Numbered from the stretch's first letter, positions 18,261-26,254 are shown. The stretch is 64,000 bases of DNA from Gemmata palustris (GCF_017939745.1 NZ_JAGKQQ010000001.1:1426001-1490000); one strand, 5' to 3'. Notes: a model not told the origin generated them from the letters alone. A program made the numbers and translations.

Positions 18261-18587
18261 TCAGCCCCGACGCATCACCTCGTCGAGCGACGCCCACACC
18301 TGCTCGTCGGTCGCGGGCAGCAATAGGGCGGCGGGGTACGAACCCGGGTGCCGCTCGTGTACGAGTCGGAGCCACGCCTGGTGCTCGGGCTCGAGCGTTT
18401 GCAGGAACGCGCACAACTGGGCCAGCCACCCGGTGTGGTTCGGGTTCGTGCGGTCGAGGTCCTCGACCCCGAACGCACCGCCCAGGAGCCCGCGCGCGAA
18501 CGCCACCGGATCATTCGGCACGGTCGCGGATACGCGCCGCACCGGGATCTCGAACTCGAGTTTGCCCACACGGCTGCCGAGTCTCAT
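18261..18587 (-). CDS. 108-aa element protein (family C)
   Basis: The start overlaps the HTH gene stop as ATGA (18584-18587). The protein begins MRLGSRVGKLEFEIPVRR. Its middle is RGLLGGAFGVEDLDRTNPNHTGWLAQ, and it ends in an acidic helix, DEQVWASLDEVMRRG. There is no cysteine pattern. A copy with the same length and about three quarters identical residues lies at 63434-63760. No function was recognised. The shared N-terminal SRVxKLE motif with the zinc-ribbon proteins suggests a common docking or coiled-coil tag. Confidence 0.72.
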   Translation of the reverse strand: MRLGSRVGKLEFEIPVRRVSATVPNDPVAFARGLLGGAFGVEDLDRTNPNHTGWLAQLCAFLQTLEPEHQAWLRLVHERHPGSYPAALLLPATDEQVWASLDEVMRRG

Positions 18588-18973
18588 ATTCGGTTGCCCC
18601 CTTCGGGGAGTCCGGCCCGGTGCTCGAGCTCCGCGATCCGAGTCTCCAGGTCCGACAACTCGCGCACTTTGATGCCGAGTTCCAGTATCGCCCGCGCCGC
18701 ACCAAGTCGTACCGCGGGCGGCGCCGAATCCTTCTGGAGCGACAGCAGGGTGCGCACGGCCTCGCCCGCGGCCGCCGTGAGGAGCCCCGCGGCCCGGCGC
18801 ACCATGTCGGCCCGGAGCCCCTGCAACCGGCCCCGGAACGCGGGCTCGGCGAGGCGCCGGTAGATCGTGCGGTCCGTGAGCCCGCACTGCTTGGCAGCCG
18901 CGTCCACGGTGGCCCCGCACGCCAGGGCCAACAGCAACTGGTCCTCGTTCTTCTTCCGCTGTTCCCCGGCCAT
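18584..18973 (-). CDS. helix-turn-helix protein (terminase-small-subunit-like)
   Basis: The protein has 129 aa. ATG 18973 is chosen because GAGGAG lies about 8 nt upstream and the start is 2 bp after the previous stop. The N-terminal helix-turn-helix is clear: LLLALACGATVDAAAKQCGL followed by TDRTIYRRLAEPAFR. The C-terminal half is a long helix ending LSDLETRIAELEHRAGL, probably a coiled coil. This layout resembles small terminase subunits and phage-type DNA-binding proteins, but no large terminase is present. The same gene opens the second cassette at the right edge of the window. It heads the chain C, A, B, B, A of small genes. Confidence 0.75.
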   Translation of the reverse strand: MAGEQRKKNEDQLLLALACGATVDAAAKQCGLTDRTIYRRLAEPAFRGRLQGLRADMVRRAAGLLTAAAGEAVRTLLSLQKDSAPPAVRLGAARAILELGIKVRELSDLETRIAELEHRAGLPEGGNRI

Positions 18974-18975
18974 AC

Positions 18976-19242
18976 TCAACTCTCCTCGTCGGCCACGTGG
19001 CACTCGATGACCAGCCCCCACGGGGCGAGCCGGCCGGCGGGCACGACCGGATCCCCGCGGGCCGGGTCGTACACGAGCAACCCGACCGCGGGCCTTGTCG
19101 CACCCCACCGGTACAGCCCGGGTGGGCGGCCTTGAGCCCGATCCCGACCCACGGCGACGAGCTCGATCGAGTGGAACGGTTCCGCCCGCCCCTGGCCCGC
19201 GAGTGCCAGCGCCGCCCGCACCACCCGCTTGTCGCGACGCAT
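18976..19242 (-). CDS. 88-aa hypothetical protein of the element
   Basis: The protein starts MRRDKRVVRAALALAGQG and has a central SIELVAVGRDRAQGRPPGLYRWG segment, predicted to be beta-rich. It lies 47 bp after the methyltransferase and 2 bp before the HTH gene, in the same direction. No family was recognised. Coding is supported mainly by tight operon packing. Confidence 0.5.
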   Translation of the reverse strand: MRRDKRVVRAALALAGQGRAEPFHSIELVAVGRDRAQGRPPGLYRWGATRPAVGLLVYDPARGDPVVPAGRLAPWGLVIECHVADEES

Positions 19243-19289
19243 CCGGTCGCCCTCACCCGTGTCAGAGTTATTCCGGGGCTCGTCAGGGT

Positions 19290-20477
19290 TTACGCCGCGA
19301 CTCGCTCGGCGGCCTTCCCTGTCACGGACTCGAACCGAGAGACGATCACGTCACAGTACCGCGGGTCCAGCTCGACCAGGGCCGCGGTGCGCCCGGTTTG
19401 TTCGGCCGCGACGAGCGTGGTCCCGCTGCCGGCGAACGGGTCGAGCACCACGCCCCCGCTCGGGCACGAGTTGTTGATCAGGTACTCGAACAGGGCCACG
19501 GGCTTGGAGGTCGGGTGGTCCGCGTTCTTCGCCGGCTTGTCGAACTCGAGCACGGTGGTCTGGGCGCGGTCGGAGAGCCACGTATGCGGCGCCCCATCGG
19601 CCCACCCGTACAGGCACGGCTCGTGGCGCCACTGGTAGTCCTGTCTCCCGAGCACGAGGGCGGACTTCACCCACACGAGGCACTGGCGCACGGTGAGCCC
19701 CGCGGTGGAGCACGCGAGTCGCACGTCGAGCCCGGCGAGGTCCGCGTGCCACACGTAGAACGCGCCGCCCGGGCTCAGGTGGCGCAGCGCGGTACCCAGC
19801 GCGGACGCCAGGAACGCGCGGTACTGCTCCGCGGTCATGTCGTCGTTGGCGATCGTGAGCGCGTCGGCGGTCTTGCCCGCGTACGCGACGTTGTACGGCG
19901 GGTCCGTGAGCAGCGTGTCGGCCGGTCCGTCGGGCAGGAGCCGGGCCAGGTCCTCGGGCTTGGTGGCGTCGCCGCACAGCAGGCGGTGGCGCCCGAGGAG
20001 CCACAGGTCCCCGGGCCGGGTGACGGGCTCGGCGGGCGGCTCGGGCACGTCGTCGGGATCGCCGGTGGATTCGGCGGGCGGTGCGGTGAGGAGCCGGAGC
20101 AGTTCGTCCTCGGGGAACCCGGTGAGCGACACGTCGTAATCGGCGCTCTGTAACGCGACGAGCTCTTGGGCGAGCCGGTCGTCGTCCCAGGTCGCGAGCG
20201 TGGCCGTTTGATTGTCCGCGAGCCGGTACGCGCGGGCCTGCTCGGAGGTGAGCCCGCGGGCCACGTGCACGGGCACCTCGGTGAGCCCGAGCTGGAGCGC
20301 GGCCTTGTACCGGGTGTGGCCCACGATAATGACATCGGATTCGTCCACAACCAACGGCTGCCGCCACCCGTACTCGCGCAGTGACGCGGCGACCGCCCCG
20401 ACCGCGCTGTCGTTGGCGCGTGGGTTGTTCTCGTAGGGCTTGATCGAGCCGACCGGCCGCATCACCACGTCCATCAT
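19290..20477 (-). CDS. ParB-domain / DNA methyltransferase fusion (N4-cytosine or N6-adenine type)
   Basis: The protein has 395 aa. Residues 1-110 form a ParB-like N-terminal domain (YENNPRANDSAV, GHTRYKAALQLG). Residues 155-395 form a beta-class methyltransferase, with motif IV TDPPYN at 191-196 before the SAM motif DPFAGSGTT at 346-354. It would methylate A or C in DNA; no restriction enzyme is adjacent, so it probably protects or marks the element's own DNA. Such ParB-methylase fusions are common in phages and plasmids. AGGAGGTGA precedes the start, and ATG 20474 (codon 2) has the better spacing. A conserved promoter-like motif lies 31 bp upstream. Confidence 0.88.
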   Translation of the reverse strand: MMDVVMRPVGSIKPYENNPRANDSAVGAVAASLREYGWRQPLVVDESDVIIVGHTRYKAALQLGLTEVPVHVARGLTSEQARAYRLADNQTATLATWDDDRLAQELVALQSADYDVSLTGFPEDELLRLLTAPPAESTGDPDDVPEPPAEPVTRPGDLWLLGRHRLLCGDATKPEDLARLLPDGPADTLLTDPPYNVAYAGKTADALTIANDDMTAEQYRAFLASALGTALRHLSPGGAFYVWHADLAGLDVRLACSTAGLTVRQCLVWVKSALVLGRQDYQWRHEPCLYGWADGAPHTWLSDRAQTTVLEFDKPAKNADHPTSKPVALFEYLINNSCPSGGVVLDPFAGSGTTLVAAEQTGRTAALVELDPRYCDVIVSRFESVTGKAAERVAA

Positions 20478-20507
20478 TCACCTCCTCGGAGCCGCGCGCG
20501 ACGTGCG

Positions 20508-20556
20508 CTTATAAGGAACTACACCGAACGCGCCCGATGTGTCGGGCGAAGTGCGG
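20508..20556 (-). promoter_or_regulatory. conserved element promoter-like motif, copy upstream of the methyltransferase
   Basis: On the plus strand it reads TTATAAGGAACTACACCG, then AACGCGCCCGATG, then TGTCGGGCGAAGTGC. It matches the site at 25660-25706 nearly base for base and the core TACACCGAACGCG at 32.4, 39.4 and 42.05 kb. In the minus (gene) direction it ends with a TATAA-like box about 30 bp before the start codon, which suits a promoter. Confidence 0.6.
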
Positions 20557-20592
20557 CGATGTTCGGGCACAACTTCGCGTCCGGGGCGGGCC

Positions 20593-20614
20593 GGGGCGCG
20601 AATGCCGGCGCCCC
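20593..20614 (-). terminator. hairpin after the replication fusion gene
   Basis: A 7-bp stem, GGGGCGC (20593-20599) with GCGCCCC (20608-20614), lies 91 bp past the stop of the polymerase gene and before the next promoter-like motif. No T-run is present. Confidence 0.35.
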
Positions 20615-20704
20615 GTTCGGGGCGAAACAAACTGTGTGTATTGGGCCGATTGTTCCCGCTGGGGTGCGACCCCGTACCGCCGCCGGAAGGACCCGCGGGT
20701 CCGG

Positions 20705-23700
20705 TCACCCGGCCCAGGTCGTCCCGATTTTCACTTCGACTTCGACCGGCACCGGGTCGATGAGCGGGGCCATCCCGTCGACCATCGCGCCCCGCACCCA
20801 CGCCGCGACTTCGCTCTGCCGGGCCTCGTCACACTCGATCACGATCTCGTCGTGGACCAGGAGCACCGGGAACGCGCCCGGGCACGACGTGCGGCGGTCC
20901 CACAACAGGGCCAGTGCGCGCTTGAGCCCGTCGGCGCCGGCCCCCTGCACGGGGGTGTTGAGCTTCTCCGTGAACGCGCTCACCCCGACCCGCCGGCGCC
21001 CGCCCCGGGTCCGGGTTTCCACGGTCCCGTTGGGCACGCCCCGGTGCCACGCGCGGAGACCCGGGTACGTGCGGAAGAACGTGTCCCGGTGCCGGGCCGC
21101 CTCGGCCTCGCTCAAGATGACGCCGAAGTTCGAGGCCGCGTAGGCCGCCAGCGCCCGGGAACCCATGCCGTAGAGGAGTCCGAAGTTCAACGATTTCGCG
21201 AGCTGCCGGTCGTCCTTGGTGACGTCGGTGGTGCCGAGCACGGCCCGGGCCGTGGTGGTGTGCAGGTCCTCGCCCGCGCGGTACGCCGACAGCATGCGCG
21301 GGTCGCCCGTGATCCGGGCCGCGATGCGGAGCTCGATCTGCGAGTAGTCGGCCTTCACGAGCACGCGCCCGGGCGGGGCCACGAAGCACCGGCGGTACCG
21401 CGGGTCCCGCGGGAGCTGCTGCAAGTTGGGCTCCTTGCAGCTCATGCGCCCCGAGGCCCCGGCCCCGATCTGTTTCCACGTGGCGTACACGCGCCCGTTC
21501 GCGGCGACGTGCCGGAGCCACTCGCGCCCGTACGTGCCGGACAACTTGGCCGCGGCCCGGTACGCGCGCAAGACCGGAGCGATCGGGTGGTCCAGGGCCG
21601 CGAGCGCGTCGTCGCCGGTGGAACTCAGACTGATCCCGAGCCCAGACAGCGCGCCGGTGACCTCATCGACCGAGTTCCAGTTGGTGACCCCGAACAGGTT
21701 CCCGGCGTTGGGCGCGAGTTCGTCGAGCCGGACCCGCAGGTCCCGGACCCGGGCCTCGGCGTCGTCGGCCGCGGCTTCCCACGCGGCGCGGTCGAACCCG
21801 ATCCCGTGAGTTGCGGCCCACGCGACCGCGGGCAGCGCGCTCATTTCGGTATCGGCCGTGTTCGTGAGATCCGACCGCGCGAGTTCGTCGGTGAGCTTGT
21901 CCCAGAGGGCGAGCGGGACTTCGGCGTCCCGGGCCGCGTATTCCCGGTGCGCGTCCGCGAGCGCACCGGACCAGTCGGCCGTTTGGAGCTCCTTGTCGAG
22001 GGTGAGGCCCAGGTGCCGGTGGGCCAGCTCCTTGAGCGCGTGCCCGATCGCGCGGTTCCCGGCGTAGAGCACCTGGCTCGCGAGCATGGTGTCGCGCACG
22101 CGCCCGGGTACGAACCCGAGGCGCATCAGGAACGGGAGATCGAACCCGAGGTTCTGGCCGACGATTTCGGTCGTCGCGAGGGCCGCGAACACCGGGGCGA
22201 GCGCGACGGCGAGTTCGGGGAACGCGAACAGGTCGATGAGGAACGTGCCCGCGGGTGTCGCGAGGGACAGCAGCCGGACCCGGTCCCGGGCGTGCAACAG
22301 GCCCGTGGTCTCCAGATCCAAACCGACCCGGCCGTGGCGCAACGCCCCGATGACGTGAGTCAGTCCGTCGTGGTCGGTCACGAGCCGGGCCCCGGGCACC
22401 CGTTCGGTCGTTCCCGAAGCGGTCCCCGGGGTTGTGTGATGCCCGGCGCCCGGTGCCGTTTCATCGGGAGGCGTCCGTGATCCCGAAGTGTGTTCCGCCT
22501 CTGGCCCGACCCGCCCGGGTGTGACGTGTGATGTTTCATACGCGCGCTCGGGGGCGCCATCGGGCCGGACGCCCGAACTGCTTGTGGGATCTGGGGATAC
22601 GCCCCGGCCGCCCTCTGCGCGGGGGCCGTCGTCGTGTCCCGGGGCCGGGCGCGTGTCACACGGTGGTGGGGGCGGCGCCGCGTCGTCACGGCCACCGTCC
22701 CCGGGGCGAGCGTATGAATCATCACACGTCACACCCGGGTGCTCGAGGGGAACGAAGTACGTGACCCGGCGCCCGCCCGCGGGCGGTTCGGGGCCGTCCT
22801 CCCAGCGCCCCAGGTCGAGCCCGACCAGGCGCTCCAGGTCCGCCTTGGCCGCGTCACTGGTCCGGTACTTGCGCTGGTTCGCGCGCTGGAGCAGGGCCAC
22901 GGTCAGGCGCCCGCCGTGGCGCCCGGCCAGGCGCGCGACCACCTCGAGCAGCTTGCGCACCTCCTTGTCCCCGGCCGACTCGTGGATCAGCGCGTACACG
23001 CGCTCGGTCTCGCGGGCGCACCACTCGGCGATCCGGATCCCGGCCTCGAGGCTCGCGAGCCCGATCGGGCCCGCGTTCCCGGGGTCCGCGGCGGTCGCGA
23101 CCGTGTGGTGGATCAGGGCGAACCGCCCGGGCAGGGCCTCGAGCTTGGCCAGGGCCGCGGCGCGCTCGCCCTCGGCCTCGAACTGCTTGAGCCCCCACGC
23201 GTTGACGAACCCCTTGAGGCGCTCCCGGGCCGGGCCCGCGAGCGCGACCACGAGCGGGCGCGGGTCCCCGTCCTCGTCGACGTCGCCGGCCAGCGCGTAC
23301 AGGGCGTCCAGGGACCGGTCCGCGGCGGCCTTGGTCTCGGGCGAGATCTGGTCGTCGCTCCACGTCTTGGGGGCGCGGGGCGGCATGGCGAACACGAGCC
23401 GGGCCACGAGCCCGGAGTCGAACAGGTCCCGGGACGCGAGGCGCGTGAGGGTCCCGGGCTGGATCCCGCCGCACACGGACACGCACGCGTGGGGCACGAA
23501 CACGCTCGTCTTGTCCCCGGTCTTGCGATCGTAGATGAGCGCGTCCCCGCGGTGCACCGAGAGCCAGTTGGGCTCGTCGGACCCGCCCGCGGCGCCCTTG
23601 TACCGGGTGAAGCTCCCGAGCCACCCGGCGAGCTCGTCCCGGTACACGAGGAGCCCGCGCCGGTTGTCGTCCAGGAGCCCGGCCAGCTTCTCGATGGTGA

Positions 23701-25063
23701 TGTCGCTCACGAGCACGCGCCCGAGGGCCGGCTTGAGGGGCTCGTCCCCCGGGTCCCCGTCGGGGTCCTCGCGCCGGCGCGTCTTGTACTCGGCGAGCGC
23801 GCGCTTGTACTCCTTGGTGGCGTCGCGGAACTCCTTGACGAGCTTCTTCTGGCGGGCCTTGACGCGCTCGGCGCTGAGGTCCGCGGCCGGGCTCTTGCGG
23901 CCCCCGGACTCGGCGACCACGCACGTCCACAGGACCGCGGGCTCGAACCACTCGGCCCCGAGGTGCACCCGGCGCGCGTTCCCGACGGCCCCGGCGAGCA
24001 CGGCCAACAGGGGCAGCGCGACCAGGGCGTGGTCGCACCGGAGCGCGGCCGCGCCCTCGCGCACGAACGCGCCCCACGGGGCCGGGAGGCAGTCCGTGGG
24101 GAACGGGGCGTACGGCGCGATCGGGGCGTACTCCGGGGCCCGGTCGCGTGTGACGTGTGACGTTTCATACGCGCGCCCCCCGGGCGCCCCAACGGTCCGG
24201 CACCGGAGCCAGATCCGGACCGCACCCACGACGGTCGTGCCGGCGGCGCCGAGCACGCGCTCGAGTGTGGGCCACCCGGTGGCGTGCTCACCGGCACCGA
24301 CCTGTGCGACGGTGTCCCGCACGGCCCCCACGCGGTCGCTCACCTCCCGGTCCCCGGCCCCGGCGCACACCGCGCGGACGAACCGCTCGACCCGGTCCGC
24401 GGCCCACCCGGCCCGGAGCAGCCCGCCGGCCAGTGCCAGGGCCGCGTCGTGCCGGGCCCCGGCCGGCCAGTGCCGGGCCAGAAGGGCCGCGGCGGCCACG
24501 CCCGCGACCGCGGTGCGTAATTCTTCGAGGTCGACGCGCGCGGGCTCGTCGCGCCGGTGCCACACGCACGGCTCGGGTTCCGGGTGCCCCTTCGCGGGAT
24601 CCGCCGGGTACGTACTCGGCGGTACCACGGTCTGCCCCCCGGACGAGCGCAGCTCCAGGAGCTTGGCCCGGGCGCCCGAAGCCGGGTCGAGGAACGAATC
24701 ACTGGCCTTCGCGGGCGGGTCCCCGACCACGTACCACCAGTGCGAGCCCGGGGCACTGGCGCGCCCGCTCACCATTCCGGTTCCGGGCAGGAGCACCGGG
24801 GCCGCGGCCCGGGCCTCGGGGCAGTCCAGGTCGATGTCGACGAGCCCCCCGGACGCGGCCCCGAGGATGACGCCCACGTTCGAGGGCTCGGGGAACGCGC
24901 GCGGGACCTCGTCGGGCGTGACGCGGAACGCGGGCCAGTTGTCCCGGTTCGGGCTCTTGGACCGGTGCGGGAGCGGGAGCGGCGCGTACCCGCGGGCCAG
25001 GAGCCACAGGGCCGCGTCGCGCGCGGTTTCGGGCGCGGAATCGGCGGAACACGAGGCGCTCAT
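20705..25063 (-). CDS. PrimPol / DUF3987 / family A DNA polymerase fusion
   Basis: The protein has 1452 aa. Residues 1-330 are a primase-polymerase domain: VDIDLD at 75-80, SHWWY at 107-111, and ELRSSGGQTVVPPS. Residues of about 345-760 look like the DUF3987 helicase-like region, with a degenerate P-loop (ESGGRKSPA). A proline- and charge-rich linker (about 765-890) follows, then a 3'-5' exonuclease (LDLETTGL, GQNLGFDLPF, YAARD). The polymerase domain is DNA Pol I type with motif A ADYSQIELR near 1239, motif B DRQLAKSLNFGLLYGMG near 1286 and motif C HDE near 1404-1406. All polymerase residues look intact. One chain could therefore prime and extend DNA for the element. It overlaps the 56-aa gene upstream by ATGA. 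Three in-frame DNA repeats lie in the gene. Confidence 0.9.
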   Translation of the reverse strand: MSASCSADSAPETARDAALWLLARGYAPLPLPHRSKSPNRDNWPAFRVTPDEVPRAFPEPSNVGVILGAASGGLVDIDLDCPEARAAAPVLLPGTGMVSGRASAPGSHWWYVVGDPPAKASDSFLDPASGARAKLLELRSSGGQTVVPPSTYPADPAKGHPEPEPCVWHRRDEPARVDLEELRTAVAGVAAAALLARHWPAGARHDAALALAGGLLRAGWAADRVERFVRAVCAGAGDREVSDRVGAVRDTVAQVGAGEHATGWPTLERVLGAAGTTVVGAVRIWLRCRTVGAPGGRAYETSHVTRDRAPEYAPIAPYAPFPTDCLPAPWGAFVREGAAALRCDHALVALPLLAVLAGAVGNARRVHLGAEWFEPAVLWTCVVAESGGRKSPAADLSAERVKARQKKLVKEFRDATKEYKRALAEYKTRRREDPDGDPGDEPLKPALGRVLVSDITIEKLAGLLDDNRRGLLVYRDELAGWLGSFTRYKGAAGGSDEPNWLSVHRGDALIYDRKTGDKTSVFVPHACVSVCGGIQPGTLTRLASRDLFDSGLVARLVFAMPPRAPKTWSDDQISPETKAAADRSLDALYALAGDVDEDGDPRPLVVALAGPARERLKGFVNAWGLKQFEAEGERAAALAKLEALPGRFALIHHTVATAADPGNAGPIGLASLEAGIRIAEWCARETERVYALIHESAGDKEVRKLLEVVARLAGRHGGRLTVALLQRANQRKYRTSDAAKADLERLVGLDLGRWEDGPEPPAGGRRVTYFVPLEHPGVTCDDSYARPGDGGRDDAAPPPPPCDTRPAPGHDDGPRAEGGRGVSPDPTSSSGVRPDGAPERAYETSHVTPGRVGPEAEHTSGSRTPPDETAPGAGHHTTPGTASGTTERVPGARLVTDHDGLTHVIGALRHGRVGLDLETTGLLHARDRVRLLSLATPAGTFLIDLFAFPELAVALAPVFAALATTEIVGQNLGFDLPFLMRLGFVPGRVRDTMLASQVLYAGNRAIGHALKELAHRHLGLTLDKELQTADWSGALADAHREYAARDAEVPLALWDKLTDELARSDLTNTADTEMSALPAVAWAATHGIGFDRAAWEAAADDAEARVRDLRVRLDELAPNAGNLFGVTNWNSVDEVTGALSGLGISLSSTGDDALAALDHPIAPVLRAYRAAAKLSGTYGREWLRHVAANGRVYATWKQIGAGASGRMSCKEPNLQQLPRDPRYRRCFVAPPGRVLVKADYSQIELRIAARITGDPRMLSAYRAGEDLHTTTARAVLGTTDVTKDDRQLAKSLNFGLLYGMGSRALAAYAASNFGVILSEAEAARHRDTFFRTYPGLRAWHRGVPNGTVETRTRGGRRRVGVSAFTEKLNTPVQGAGADGLKRALALLWDRRTSCPGAFPVLLVHDEIVIECDEARQSEVAAWVRGAMVDGMAPLIDPVPVEVEVKIGTTWAG
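22517..22547 (+). repeat. intragenic repeat a in the replication gene
   Basis: Core GTGTGACGTGTGATG followed by TTTCATACGCGC. On the coding strand it gives the residues YETSHVTP. It forms an inverted pair with the copy at 22706-22736. Confidence 0.7.
22706..22736 (-). repeat. intragenic repeat b (inverted)
   Basis: Reverse complement of repeat a with two mismatches in the core. In the gene frame it encodes VTCDDSYARP. Together, a and b bracket about 160 bp of the linker between the helicase-like and exonuclease domains. Confidence 0.65.
24146..24176 (+). repeat. intragenic repeat c
   Basis: Same orientation as repeat a and nearly identical (GTGTGACGTGTGACG followed by TTTCATACGCGC). It encodes YETSHVTR at the junction between the PrimPol and DUF3987 regions. 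Confidence 0.7.
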
Positions 25064-25230
25064 CGTTCACCCCCTTCCGAACCGAACAGGGGCTCCAAAT
25101 CGGCGCGGGCCCAGCACCGCACGCCGTCGTGGCCGACCCGTTCGGTGGCCCACGGGCACCGGATCCGCACGAGTGCCGGATCGACGCCCAGCTCTTTCAG
25201 GTCGCGTTCGCTCACGTAATCGTCGGGCAC
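25060..25230 (-). CDS. 56-aa hypothetical protein, possibly DNA-binding
   Basis: GTG 25230 is preferred because GGAGGA lies about 8 nt upstream; an in-frame ATG at 25254 lacks one. The protein reads VPDDYVSERDLKELGVDPALV...GVRCWARADLEPLFG. The pattern 'SERDLKELGVDPALVR...W.RADLE' resembles small excisionase or MerR-like helix-turn-helix proteins. The stop overlaps the start of the replication fusion gene (ATGA), so the two are translationally coupled. Confidence 0.55.
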   Translation of the reverse strand: MPDDYVSERDLKELGVDPALVRIRCPWATERVGHDGVRCWARADLEPLFGSEGGER

Positions 25231-25310
25231 GAGCGTGTTCCTCCGTGCGCGCACCGTCCCCGGCCCCGCCTTGCGGCAGGTCGCTTCGGGTGCGCGGGGG
25301 GTGTCAGTGG

Positions 25311-25622
25311 TTAGGCGGTTGCCGTTTCGGACGGCGGGTGCGGGACCGGTTCGAGCGGGTCACGTTCGACGCGGAAGCTGGCGGGCCCGAACTCGCGGGC
25401 CGTGAACCCGACGAACAGGCGGTTGAAGTCGCGCCCCACGGCGGTGGAGGCGTCGATGACCACGGTGCGGGTCCGGGCCTCGAACGCGTGGGCCGCGTCG
25501 AGTCGGGTTTGACTCTCGCCGTGGAGCGACTCGACCGCGAGGCGCGACAGCACGAGCGTGGCTTCAAGCTCCTCGGCCGGGACCGACGGGTCGAACACGT
25601 AGCGGTACATCGGGTCGGTCAT
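25311..25622 (-). CDS. 103-aa hypothetical protein of the element
   Basis: ATG 25622 follows ACCGGAG at about 8 nt. The protein reads MTDPMYRYVFDPSVPAEELEATLVL, then a His/Glu-containing helix and VIDASTAVGRDFNRLFVGF. An alpha/beta fold with no known catalytic motif is suggested. It lies between the sigma-like gene and the 56-aa gene, and directly downstream of a conserved promoter-like motif. It may therefore start the transcript that carries the replication fusion gene. Confidence 0.6.
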   Translation of the reverse strand: MTDPMYRYVFDPSVPAEELEATLVLSRLAVESLHGESQTRLDAAHAFEARTRTVVIDASTAVGRDFNRLFVGFTAREFGPASFRVERDPLEPVPHPPSETATA

Positions 25623-25659
25623 CGGGTACTCCGGTACGGCGCGGGCACGCGCGCCACGC

Positions 25660-25706
25660 ATATAAGGGAACTACACCAAACGCGCGTAAACTGTCGGGCG
25701 AAGTTC
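25660..25706 (-). promoter_or_regulatory. conserved element promoter-like motif, copy upstream of the replication genes
   Basis: The plus strand reads ATATAAGGGAACTACACC, then AAACGCGCGTAAAC, then TGTCGGGCGAAGTT. It aligns with the site before the methyltransferase across about 45 bp. It overlaps the last codon of the sigma-like gene and sits 38 bp before the 103-aa gene. Confidence 0.6.
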
Positions 25707-26226
25707 ACGGTTCCGGGACCAGTTTTTGGAGCTCGGGGCGGTCCCGGAGCTCGTAAACCCAGACGTACATCGCGGATCGGGACACGCCCCGGGTCCGGGC
25801 CGCCCCGGCGACCGTTTCGGTCGTCAGCAGCTCGGCGATGTCGCGCAGCTCCTCGGGCAGCCGGGCGAGCGCCTCGGCGAGATCGAGCCCGGCACCGGGT
25901 TCCGCGCGGGGCCGGTGCTCGGGCACGTCCCGGGGCAGCAGATCGAGGGGCCCACCGGCGCGCTTGGCGGCGCGCCGGGCGCGGGCCCAGTTGTGCCCGA
26001 ACCGCTCGACCAGGCACTGAACGAACGCGGGCCACGTGCCCCGGTCCGGGTCGAACCGTCGAACCCGCTCGAGGACGTGGAGGACCAGTTCCTGTTCCAC
26101 GTCCTCGCGGTCCGAAACGTATGGCCCCGCGGACCCGACGAGCCGCGCGGCCTTGCGGCGGATGATACCGGCGACGGTCGGGTCGATCGGGTTGTCGGGA
26201 TCGGGACGGCGGTGAGAATCGGACAC
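25705..26226 (-). CDS. element-encoded sigma-70-like factor
   Basis: GTG 26226 with GGGAGGAG 7 nt upstream gives a protein of 173 aa. Residues 10-90 match sigma region 2 (SDREDVEQELVLHVLERVRRFDP and WPAFVQCLVERF). The C-terminal part has a helix-turn-helix (TVAGAARTRGVSRSAMYVWVYELRD) as in region 4. Helix lengths match ECF-like factors, but the middle is unusual (DLLPRDVPEHRP). In the element it may direct transcription from the shared motif found at 20.5, 25.7 and 32.4 kb (inference). A perfect 22-bp palindrome covers its ribosome-binding site. Confidence 0.75.
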   Translation of the reverse strand: MSDSHRRPDPDNPIDPTVAGIIRRKAARLVGSAGPYVSDREDVEQELVLHVLERVRRFDPDRGTWPAFVQCLVERFGHNWARARRAAKRAGGPLDLLPRDVPEHRPRAEPGAGLDLAEALARLPEELRDIAELLTTETVAGAARTRGVSRSAMYVWVYELRDRPELQKLVPEP

Positions 26227-26232
26227 GCGGAA

Positions 26233-26254
26233 GCTCCTCCCGGCCGGGAGGAGC
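26233..26254. promoter_or_regulatory. perfect 22-bp palindrome over the sigma gene ribosome-binding site
   Basis: The half-site GCTCCTCCCGG is followed immediately by its exact complement. On the minus strand it contains the GGGAGGAG that serves the GTG start at 26226. It could be a dimer operator, or an RNA hairpin of about 9 bp that hides the ribosome-binding site. Confidence 0.6.

Noticed and set aside
20537-22480. Long plus-strand frames across 20.5-24.2 kb opposite the polymerase fusion
   Set aside because: They are composed of G/R/P/A/E-rich shadow sequence without domains; the minus strand encodes intact polymerase motifs.
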